Assembly: GCA_018806915.1 (NCBI GenBank)
Contig: JAGKQI010000104.1
Coordinates: 62,001 to 126,000, forward strand
Source: Phytophthora colocasiae
Taxonomy: Eukaryota; Oomycota; Peronosporomycetes; Peronosporales; Peronosporaceae
Direction of reading: 5' to 3'
Length of the DNA: 64,000 nucleotides
The first letter of the stretch is position 1. Each line of letters starts with the position of its first letter. Shown piece after piece: positions 9,071 to 17,819 of the stretch. The notes beneath the pieces are model-generated. The model saw nothing but the letters and a program-made list of their open reading frames with translations. It did no database searches and had not been told where the DNA came from. The position numbers were made by a program, and so were the translations under genes.

Positions 9071-10303
9071 CTAAATCATGCCCGAAGTAAGCCCGTAGTT
9101 CTTCTTGGCCGACGGCGTCTTCGGTCTCGATGAAATATTGCGATGCACAGCTGTCGCCTCCGAAAAGCTTTTGGAAAGATCAATAGCCAAACCTAATGGT
9201 ACAACATTCTTGGCCTCTTCAATAAGGAAAATGACAGTGCTGAAGGACGGTCGCTGCGTGGGCTCAGGGTCCCAGCACGCTTTCATGATCCTATGCAGAA
9301 TTTCGGGAATGTGCGGCAATAGCTCAGGACGAAGATCCTCATGTGCAACAAGATACGCCAAATTAATGGCATCTTTATCGAGATAAGGTTTCTTGAAGCA
9401 AAATAGTTCCCTGCACACAGTTATCGGTTAGAGCAAGAAGAACATCCATAGTGAGCGAAGAAATTGCACACCAAAGTACGATGCCATACGAGTAGACGTC
9501 AATCTTTTCCGTATAGTCCTCACCCCGGAAAACTTCCGGTGCTAACCATCTCGGTGTTCCACACATCGTCTGTGCATTGGTGTTCTTGTCGAGGCTGCGT
9601 GACAGCCCGAAGTCGCTGAGTTTGCAACGAAAGTCTTCAGTGATCAACAAATTTTCCCCCTGTGCAAGCGAAAAAAGTGAGCCAGCTCTCAAAAGCCTAA
9701 TTTCGTGGAGATAACTGTAGTGAGTACTACCTTGATATCGCGGTGAAGCACAGCTGGGCTTAACGCGTGGAGGTACGCACAAGCTTTTGCACAGTCCAGG
9801 GCAATCTCAAGTGTAAGACCCCACGTAATATTCAGTTGTTGACTACGTGCAAGTTGCAATAGGTCTGCTAGAGACCCAGCGCAGAGTTCAGTCAAAAGAC
9901 AGAGCGTTGGTGGCTCGAGTACGGCGCCAAGGAACATAACGATATTGGGATGCTGTAATATGGAGAGAATGGACAGCTCGTTCTTGAAATCTTGGACAGT
10001 TTTTGCCGAGTATCGTTGCGCAAGTAGACGCTTGAGCGCAATGTGCTTTCCTTTGAAGAACGCCTTGTAGACCACGCCGAAGGTACCAGTGCCAATTTGA
10101 CTCTCGATCTCAATGTCTTCGAACGGAACTTTGAGGCCAAAGAAGATGGAGTTATCTAGTCGTCTTGAATCTGTGATAGGGTTCACACGATGTTTTTTCT
10201 TGGATAAAGCCACGTAAACGAGAGTGCCAGCTTGCGTTGTCGACTGGAAGTGGTGTGTTAGTGGTGACACCGTCACCGGTTCGCGTGAAAACATGCTACC
10301 CAT
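9071..10303 (-). CDS. TKL-type serine/threonine protein kinase, three exons
   Basis: Exons 9731-10303, 9472-9659 and 9071-9410 join through introns of 71 and 61 nt to give 366 residues. The kinase domain fills residues ~61-340: glycine loop G-T-G-T-F-G (71-76), catalytic lysine in I-A-L-K (about 91), H-R-D at 187-189 just before intron 1, D-F-G at 207-209 and A-P-E further on. Intron 2 splits the Trp codon of the L-W-E-L segment and its removal restores a normal kinase helix. The L-S-D-F-G-L-S-R and G-T-P-R-W-L-A-P-E sequences fit the tyrosine-kinase-like group that is expanded in oomycetes. The N-terminus Met-Gly-Ser-Met-Phe-Ser matches an N-myristoylation consensus, suggesting membrane attachment. 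Substrates are unknown. The Tc1-like element ends only ~40 bp past its stop. Confidence 0.92.
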
Positions 10304-11506
10304 GGACTCTACGAGAGAATACGCGGGTTTCTCTAGCGGAAGGCACAGTAAACCTAAAGGCTACATGGGCGATCAAAGGCGACAAGGTCTATTTATATTT
10401 GCAGAATCTCGTCCTGGTCTAAAATTGCCTGCTTTCAGAGGACTAAGAGCAGGAAGAGCTCCTGAAGCTCTTTAATGCTGGGTCTGCGTTTACGAGCGTG
10501 CAGTGTGTAAAAGGAGGTATTTGATTAACTAGATATGTGGACAACTCTTTGGACTAACTTGCAACGATCTCAAGCTAATTCAATAGCTGTAGATACACTG
10601 TTCTACCTTGACTGATGGTCAACCCAAATTTGGGGCATTCGTTCCGAATGGAGATCAATCAAAACTGTTGGATCTTGTGTAAAGGAGTTTAGTAATAAAT
10701 TCCGACAATTTCTTGAATCTCATAGGTGAAACCTTCTTGAAGTGTGTACCCATCGACTTCACCTAGGAATCTAAACTGAACGTTCGAGCATCATGTAGTG
10801 TAGTATTCAAACTATTTGTAAGTCCATGTACACACGCACTACTTATTCATAATAGGAAAGGCTCAACAAACGTTACTTCGTGGTGGCATATTATGCCACG
10901 ATATATTAATAAAAATTGCTGTCTTCAAAATGATGCACTCACTACTTGACACGAAAGGCTAAGCTCAGAATAAACCTAGGTGGTGAAGCGCAAGGACTTC
11001 AAGCTTCATTCAGAGTAGATGTTCGTGTAAATGCCGAACGTGTCGCATGTTATCGCTTGGTGGCTAGCAACCGAACGACATTCCCGATGCAACAGCTTCG
11101 CGTTGTGATGACGACAAGTGCGTGGCTGCTTTTTCAAGAAGAGCGAATCTCGGTTTGTTTTCCGGTTGTGCGGTTGACACTTGGATTGACTATTGTTTTC
11201 ATCTTGGCAGAATCTCCGAATCTCGATGTCCTTTTTTTATTATTTGTTTTACACACACGAAACCGCTAGAATTTCCAAAAAGAGCGCATACGTTCCTGAT
11301 TCGGAACGGGGTCTAGCGTCTGTCATAAAATACAATAATACAGCTAGTTTTGAGCTTACAACGTTTGTAACTTTCATTCGCGGGACTAGCTTTTGAATCT
11401 CCGAGAAATGGGCACATTGAAGACGGAAGATTGTGTTGACACCTTCTGGAGGTTACCATACATTAGCCTCGGGCCATCCAGAATCTTACCCGTCCCTCTG
11501 TCCAGT
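10304..11506. other. Intergenic 1.2 kb, no gene seen
   Basis: AT-rich with scattered stops in all frames. The frames at 10224-10475 and 10946-11269 have no recognisable content. This region separates the divergent kinase and SPX genes and probably holds both promoters. Confidence 0.5.
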
Positions 11507-11525
11507 GCTCATCACTTCGCATTCG
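11507..11525 (+). promoter_or_regulatory. Possible oomycete initiator-like element of the SPX gene
   Basis: The sequence GCTCATCACTTCGCATTCG lies 35-53 nt before the ATG and resembles the oomycete initiator consensus (GCTCATT-Y-Y followed by a CA-T/T-rich flank). The match is partial and read by eye. Confidence 0.3.
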
Positions 11526-11559
11526 CTGCGCTTCAGGGTATACCGCTCGACAACTCGTT

Positions 11560-12571
11560 ATGAAATTCGGCAAAGGCCTGCTGCAGGAGATCCTGCAGAG
11601 CAACCCGGAGTGGGCGCCCTTCTGGCTTAACTACAAAATACTCAAGAAGCGCATCAAGGCTGTGACTCGCGCGGCACACCATGCTGCCAACCAGCGCGAT
11701 ATTTGTACGTGGTCCTTGCTATCTTGTCTTTGCAGCGGCGCCCCTGCTTATTTGGCAGCGTGTGTTCTCCATAACAGCTGAGTCTCAGCTCGAGGTGGCC
11801 TTCTTCCGGGACCTGCAGGCCGAGCTCAAGAAAATCTCTCTCTTCTATGTAGCCGAAGAGAAGCGCTGTTCCTTCCGCTATCACCAGTTGCGCTCCGTTC
11901 TCAAGCATCTCAAGGTTTGTCCCTTTGGCATTTGCTATGTTGGAAACCCACACTAACCGTAGCATTTCGGTAGAAACGAGAGAAAATCGAGGCGTCTGAA
12001 GCGCAGAGACTGATGTTTGCCTTCGTGCACTTCTATCGCGAATGCATCCGTCTAGAGAACTTTGCCGTCATGAATTATCAGGGCTTTTCCAAGGTCTGCA
12101 TGTTCACGACTCTACTGTTGATTCTGCGACTAAACTTTTTTTCATGGTTGAAATCAGATTCTGAAGAAACACGACAAAATGACGGGATACAACACGCGGT
12201 CCAAGTACATGCGTCGCAAAGTCAACTTGTCGACTTTCTCCAGCTACCCAGCGCTGCTGCAAATTTTGTCCAGCACGGAAGACATGTTCCATGAGGTGGA
12301 GCGCGACGTACGTATGGCTTCCGCCGTGTCCAACATGAAGCTCAACATCGAGCCACAGAAGACAACCAGCCCTAGCAGTACTCACGTGCTGGCTCCAGTG
12401 GTCCATATCCCAGCAGGAGATTCGACCACGCCCGTGCACACAGCCGCATTCCCTCCCAAGTTTCCCTCCCCCCACCTCACGCCGTCCAACTCTTCTACAG
12501 CCGCTGCTGCGTTCCCTGCGTCAGTGCTTTGGACAACTGAAGAGGACTCGGAGCAGAAATTCCAGCTCTAG
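11560..12571 (+). CDS. SPX-domain protein (phosphate/inositol-pyrophosphate sensing), four exons
   Basis: Exons 11560-11704, 11778-11914, 11974-12093 and 12158-12571 (introns 73, 59 and 64 nt) encode 271 residues. The N-terminus M-K-F-G-K-G-L is a typical SPX start. The next helices carry Lys clusters (Y-K-I-L-K-K-R-I-K), and exon 4 opens with I-L-K-K-H-D-K (residues 135-141), the diagnostic SPX lysine surface that binds inositol pyrophosphates in characterised family members. After the domain (~175 residues) there is only a Ser/Thr/Pro/Ala-rich tail. No EXS, transporter, VTC or RING domain follows, so this is an SPX-only protein, likely a regulatory partner rather than a transporter. Confidence 0.92.
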
Positions 12572-12762
12572 TTGCTGCCAGTGCCTCGTATTCATGTCTA
12601 ATTTATCTGCAGCTGGAACTCGTCGATCAAAATAAAATTTACATTTTCAAGTTTAAACTCTATTTTTACGTTAAAGGGGTTAAACTTTAACTATAACAGG
12701 TTGACCAATCAGAGCCAAATTTCATCATTGACAATGGTATTCCCACACTTTTTATCGACACG

Positions 12763-14088
12763 ATGGCGCAGCTACTCCGCGCTGCAGGTACACATTGCCC
12801 CAATGCCTTTCACTTCCGTAGGCATATCCCTTACCATATCTACTCTATGACAGGCAATGGCAACCTTGAAAAGGTAATCGAGCTACGCAGTGACTGGGCC
12901 TATCAGAACAAGAAGGGCGAGTCCGGTACGGCACTCCCATGTCAAAAGATACAATTCTTGCAATATATTAATTGTCTGCTGTCTTTAGTGTTGCATATTG
13001 CAGTAGCTGAGGACCAATTGGAGATCGTGCAGCACCTCGTGTCCAATGGAGCTATGCTCAATTTGCAGGAGAAGAAGCGCCGCTTTACGCCGCTTATGCT
13101 GGCACTGGCGCAACAGCCCCCGAGCTTTGAAGAGATCTTTCAGGCACTGCTTAAGGGCAAGCCTGACTTGAGTGTGCAGGATTCGTCAGGCCAAACAGTA
13201 CTGCATTTGGCTGCAGAGTATGAAGAGGTAGAATCACTGAAGCTGCTTCTGAGAGCCAAAGCCAAGGTGGACGCTGTCGACAACAAGAGGATGACTGCTC
13301 TCCACGTGGCAGTTGGCAAGGGAAACCTCGAGATTACCCAATTGCTGGTTGAGACGGGCCGAGCCAACATCAATGCGGTAGATTCAAAGGGCAACACCCC
13401 TCTGTATGTATGGAAGTTTTTGATTGTCTTGTACTGTTCATACTAATCTCTTTGAGATTTCTGTAGGCACTGGGCGTGTATCAAGAACGGCGACGATCAA
13501 CTCGAGCTTATCAGCTATTTGATCTCCAAGGTTTGTAGTAAGCTTTTACTGGTGTTGGAAAATACCTTAAGTGATTAACAATGTCGCTTGTAGGGTGCAA
13601 AGCCTCTCAAAAACAGTCATGGGAACACTCCATTGCATTCAGAAGCGATGCACTGTGATCCAACGGCAAATTGGCCAACTGCAGCTGCGGAGGCGCTGAC
13701 GACTGCGTTCCCAGACTTGGTAACCGAAGTGAGCAATAATGGTTTGACAGCTCAGCAGACGTTTGAGCAGGATATCGATGCAGAGGAACCAGAAGAGAAG
13801 TCACCAGTGAAGTCATCAAAGAAAGGAGGTCGTCGTGGCAAGGGTGAGGATGACGACTCGTACCAAGGCAACTCTGCTGCGGCGCGAGCTGGTACGTTTA
13901 CATACTGCTTGCTTGCTTAATTTGCCTGCAGTCTCTAACATGTACGTGAACTCGTCACAGCCGCTATTGCTCACTCGAAGAAAAAGGTTTCCAAGAGTAG
14001 CAAAGAGGGTAGTGGTATGACCCCCTATATGTGGGTTGCCTTGGTGTTTGCCATCCTCGCAGTCCTGAATGCCTTGTTTTCGTCATAG
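12763..14088 (+). CDS. Ankyrin-repeat protein with C-terminal membrane anchor, six exons
   Basis: Exons 12763-12787, 12854-12925, 12989-13403, 13467-13530, 13594-13891 and 13961-14088 join in frame to 333 residues. Every intron is 63-69 nt with GT/AG ends. About five ankyrin repeats are visible (for example V-L-H-I-A-V-A, T-V-L-H-L-A-A-E, T-A-L-H-V-A-V-G-K and G-N-T-P-L-H). A charged linker rich in Lys/Glu/Asp follows, then a terminal hydrophobic segment from P-Y-M-W-V-A-L to the last residue (about 313-333) with nothing after it. That is a tail-anchor arrangement, so insertion into ER or mitochondrial outer membrane facing the cytosol is inferred. Partner unknown. It ends convergent with the next gene, 139 bp away. 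Confidence 0.88.
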
Positions 14089-14226
14089 GCGTAGGCCTGC
14101 AAAGTCTGCTTCCAAACGGATCTGCGTTCTAAACACTTTTGAGTACGATTCAACTATTCAACTGCAGTGTCCACCGGATCATGTTGCGCCACCGAAGCGC
14201 CCAAAATTTGGATCGAAGTAAAATCT

Positions 14227-16500
14227 TTAATCACTGTCAGAAGACGAGGATTCAGCATCGCTGTGAGGCAGCTCCTCCTCCTCCTCTTCTTCATCTTCTT
14301 CACCTACTTCTACTTCGTCTTCGATGAACTGATTGCGACCACGTGAACGTCCAGTGATCTCAACCTCTTCGTCCGAATCAGACTCGCCTTCATACGGGTT
14401 CTCGTCGACTTCACTATCTATTTCCTCTTCTTCATCATCCTCTTCAGAGCCATCCTCTCCACTATATTCACTGTCGTCGTTAGCTAGGAATCCCTTTAGG
14501 TTTCCGTTCTCGTCAACATCTTCCTGGTCAAGACGGCTCGGGAAATCTAAACGCCCAGTTAGATCAGGCAAGTCCACAAGAATCTCATCTTGGTTTCCGT
14601 CCAGGTCGTCGAACACATTCGACAGGAGCACTTGCTGCACCAGAGAAAGTTTGCGCTCGAGCTGCCAGTGCTCGCACAACTTCTTTAGTAGACAACCGAC
14701 ATCTCTCACAGTAGACAGACTCTCCAGCAGAGGATGTAAAAACTCCATCACTTCACCGTTCGATTCCATCAGCGCTACACGCCGTTCCAAAGCTGAGACG
14801 AAATCCGAGTCATGAACACTCAAGTGTCCGTTTTCCACAGCGGACGCCATTTTGTTCACCAGTACCGCTGAGTTGCCGGACCCAGCCTCAAATACGCGAA
14901 TAAGCTGTTTCGCAGACAGGTTCACACCCAATCCTTCCAAGAAGTCAACACTAACCAGCTCTGGACAGGTGTCTTCCAGAAACTGTGCGGTCTTGTTCTC
15001 CTTGAAATTCCACTCAGAAGAAAATAATCGAACAAGACGACCCACTTCGATAAGTTCCCATCGTTCTCGAGCAGCAGAATCAATGAGACGGGAGAATAGT
15101 GACGAGTCATCGCCACCACCGAAGCCGAAGTCAAACCCACCATCATCCTCACTTTCAGACGATGAGGACACGTCAGGAACTTGAATAACTGCGGGAGATT
15201 TTTCTTTTTCAGCACGTTTTGAAGCAACTGCTACTTTGCGTAAGCCTGTTGATACTTCAGGCTTCAGGGACGTTTCTGAGGCGGACAGAAACATGTCGTT
15301 CGTCTTCTTCGCATCCTTGACCAGGGAGGCCGCAATCGGAGTCAACAGCTTTGTGGTCTTGTCTTCATTAGAAACAACTTTCTGAGTACGCTGTGTAGCC
15401 TTTTTGCCCTTGGTTACAGCTAAGTCTTTCATTGTCTTTGGCGCGACAGAGATGGTATCCTTGGATAACTTCGTAGATTCATTATTTGGTTCGTCGGGTA
15501 CAGTCAGAGGCTTCCCTTGCCTATGCTGTGTAGATGTATGCGGATTGGGCTTCACCTTCGGCGATTTTTTCTGTTTTTTGCGCGATTTTGGTGATTTGGG
15601 CGATGGTGTAGCTCCATTTTGGTTTCCAGTCTGCTTCGCTGGTGACTTTCCTCCAGTCGTCCTCTCACTTACGTCGACCTTTTCCATATTGTCCTCACAG
15701 GAATTACCCGTAGCATTGTCATGTGCACGGTTGCCACTATTTTTCTCCTGCGCTTTCAACGCTTTCATTCTATTCTTCTTCCTCTTCTTTTGTCCGTGAG
15801 ATAAATGTTCAACGGAACCACCAACGTTGATTTCCACTGTATTCTTCAACACGTGTTTCTTCTCCCCAGCAGATCCTTCACTTTGGTTCGGCTTTTCCTC
15901 CTTCTGCACAGCCACAGTCTTACTTATCGTCTTAGTCTTCTTGTGCAGCTGTTTGACCGTTTGTTTCGCCGCCATTTCCTTCATACTCCCCAATGCCTGT
16001 TCCAACAGATCCACATCGTCATTTGCGTCATCTTCTTTCGTCATGGAATGCCACTGTGGAGCTTGATTTGTCTTCTTCTTCTCGATTTTCACTTCAACGT
16101 TTTTCACTACTTTTATCTTTTTCGGTTTGTTCTTGGTTTCTCTTTGCTTCCCCGGCACCTTCACAACCGCTTGACCCGCCACCTTTATAGGAGCAGCAAG
16201 TTTCACAGGTGCAGCAGATATACTCTTCATCTTCTTTTTCTTCTCCTTTTTGACTTTCGTCTTGTTAAACTTTATCACGGGCATAGGCTCCTCATCGTCG
16301 GCATCACCGGATCTATGCTTACGCTTCTTCTGCTTGGACTTAAACACCACACGTGGCATCTCTGAAGCTACTTCAACTGCTTTTTCCTGCGGGAGATCAA
16401 ACATACGTTCATGGAAAGCTGCAAGACGCTTACGAGCGTCATCATCGCCAGTCTGTTCTGCCTGGAAGCTCTCAGAACGTCGGCGCTTCTTGGACCCCAT
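14227..16500 (-). CDS. Lys-rich nuclear/nucleolar-type protein with acidic C-terminus
   Basis: I do not recognise the family. The frame extends to 16629, but the Met at 16500 (M-G-S-K-K-R-R-R) fits best: it gives 757 residues and leaves a short promoter shared with the divergent gene. The N-terminal ~480 residues are Lys/Arg/Ser-rich with many basic clusters resembling nuclear or nucleolar localisation signals (for example K-K-E-K-K-K-K-M-K). Residues ~480-650 are a globular, probably helical domain. The last ~110 residues are almost all Asp/Glu/Ser. Alternating basic and acidic low-complexity blocks are common in ribosome-biogenesis factors and histone chaperones, but no specific role can be assigned. 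No introns. Confidence 0.8.
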   Translation of the reverse strand: MGSKKRRRSESFQAEQTGDDDARKRLAAFHERMFDLPQEKAVEVASEMPRVVFKSKQKKRKHRSGDADDEEPMPVIKFNKTKVKKEKKKKMKSISAAPVKLAAPIKVAGQAVVKVPGKQRETKNKPKKIKVVKNVEVKIEKKKTNQAPQWHSMTKEDDANDDVDLLEQALGSMKEMAAKQTVKQLHKKTKTISKTVAVQKEEKPNQSEGSAGEKKHVLKNTVEINVGGSVEHLSHGQKKRKKNRMKALKAQEKNSGNRAHDNATGNSCEDNMEKVDVSERTTGGKSPAKQTGNQNGATPSPKSPKSRKKQKKSPKVKPNPHTSTQHRQGKPLTVPDEPNNESTKLSKDTISVAPKTMKDLAVTKGKKATQRTQKVVSNEDKTTKLLTPIAASLVKDAKKTNDMFLSASETSLKPEVSTGLRKVAVASKRAEKEKSPAVIQVPDVSSSSESEDDGGFDFGFGGGDDSSLFSRLIDSAARERWELIEVGRLVRLFSSEWNFKENKTAQFLEDTCPELVSVDFLEGLGVNLSAKQLIRVFEAGSGNSAVLVNKMASAVENGHLSVHDSDFVSALERRVALMESNGEVMEFLHPLLESLSTVRDVGCLLKKLCEHWQLERKLSLVQQVLLSNVFDDLDGNQDEILVDLPDLTGRLDFPSRLDQEDVDENGNLKGFLANDDSEYSGEDGSEEDDEEEEIDSEVDENPYEGESDSDEEVEITGRSRGRNQFIEDEVEVGEEDEEEEEEELPHSDAESSSSDSD

Positions 16501-16609
16501 TGTCGAATGAGCTTTTGTGTCTTTTAGAAATCGTTGCGTCAGGACCAGCAGATTATCAACCAATAGTAGCTTTTTATAGGATTTATCTAGCCAATCAGAT
16601 ACTTGAATT
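16501..16609. promoter_or_regulatory. Short bidirectional promoter
   Basis: Only ~110-127 bp separate the starts of the divergent nuclear-type protein and the Trm10-like gene. Two CCAAT motifs lie here, in AACCAATAG near 16558 and GCCAATCAG near 16590. Transcription start elements for both genes must fit within this interval. Confidence 0.5.
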
Positions 16610-17769
16610 GTGACGGAAAAAGGCAACATGAGACCATGGATCGTGCTGGTCGTAGTGACTTGTGCATTAGGACTTAGTGGGTATCATTATGGTCTGCATT
16701 GGCTAAACGCACGCAAGAAACCTACCAAGCAACTTCGATGTGAAATGGAGCGGTCGAAGCGTCGTAATCGCAAGGACGAACGTCTTAAAGTCAAGAAGCA
16801 GGAACGAAGTCGAGCGCTGGCAACTCAACGGGCAGAGATGACGGAAGAACAGAAAAACGAGAAAAGAGAACGTATCAGGATGCAACGAGTGGAACAATAC
16901 GTGAGTTGTCAGTTGTACTACATGCATGAGATTATTGAGTTAATGGTTATTTGTTGTGTAGCAAAAACTGGAGGAAGCTCAAATGACTGGTGTTCGCGTA
17001 GTGGTGGACTTAGCCTTTGCAGCTCAGCAAACAACTCGAGTATGCTATTTCCTGTGTTGATAGAATACGATAATGGTTATCTAATGCACATGTTTGTGTT
17101 GTAGGAGCGTCATAGCATTTTCAAGCAGCTCGGATGTGTCTACGGGTACTTGAAAACCTGTCCACTAGATAGATTGGTATCGTTGCGCCTCGTATCGTAT
17201 ACGCAAGAACTTGAAGCTATCTGTGCCCAACATGGAGTGCCTAGCTGGAAGGTAGGAAGTACATGTTTGGATGATTTGAATGGTTTAGTACTGATTTTTT
17301 TTTCTCTCGTTTGGACAGATCGGAAAACATGAGGATGCATTGGAGCAGATTTACGATTCCAATGAGCTTGTGTACCTTTCACCAGATTCAGAAAATGTGC
17401 TGGAGCAACTTGATCCAGCCTGTGTGTACGTTGTTTATGGTATCGTAGATCGCTCCGTTCGAAAGGTTGGTTCGATCCACTCGTTTAAGTCTCAAATCGT
17501 GCACCTTACACATTGTGATCCCCTGTAAGCAGGGTGAAACGCAAACGAAGGCAGCTTCACGGGGCATTCGCACTGCAAGACTACCACTTCAAGAATACTT
17601 TGAAAAAGCAGGAACGCGGGTGAGAACTCACGTTATGAATGTGGATTCTGTCATCATGGTACTTAACGAGGTAGCTAACCATGGGGATTGGGGGCGAGCA
17701 TTCCAGCGAGCAGTTCCCTTACGGATCACTCGCACCAAACAACATAAGAAGAAAAGGACAAACGGGTAA
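16610..17769 (+). CDS. TRM10-type tRNA (purine-9 N1) methyltransferase, five exons, with N-terminal membrane segment
   Basis: Exons 16610-16900, 16962-17039, 17105-17251, 17319-17465 and 17533-17769 (introns 61-67 nt) give 299 residues, or 293 from the Met at 16628. The C-terminal half is a SPOUT methyltransferase of the Trm10 class: V-V-V-D-L-A-F, then V-Y-L-S-P-D-S-E-N-V-L-E, Y-V-V-Y-G-I-V-D-R-S, G-I-R-T-A-R-L-P-L and H-G-D-W-G-R-A-F. The family methylates N1 of G9 or A9 in tRNA using S-adenosylmethionine. Between the N-terminus and the catalytic domain lies a long Lys/Arg/Glu helix typical of the family. Unusually, residues ~8-27 are a hydrophobic segment (W-I-V-L-V-V-V-T-C-A-L-G-L-S-G). 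It could be a membrane anchor or part of an organelle-targeting sequence. It is convergent with the giant ligase gene, 50 bp apart. Confidence 0.9.
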
Positions 17770-17819
17770 TGTAAATGGAATGTATTATGTAAGAAAATGT
17801 AATTGCAGCATCAAATGGC

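Noticed and set aside
10946..11269. 107-residue plus-strand frame upstream of the SPX gene
   Set aside because: No motif, ends in a hydrophobic AT-rich run, and overlaps similar-length frames in other phases. Likely chance.
14333..16365. Several plus-strand frames rich in Ser/Phe/Leu opposite the Lys-rich gene
   Set aside because: They mirror the low-complexity codons of the minus-strand gene and have no independent features.
17460..17490. tRNA B-box-like GGTTCGATCC sequence
   Set aside because: It falls inside an intron of the Trm10-like gene and no A-box or cloverleaf could be found nearby.
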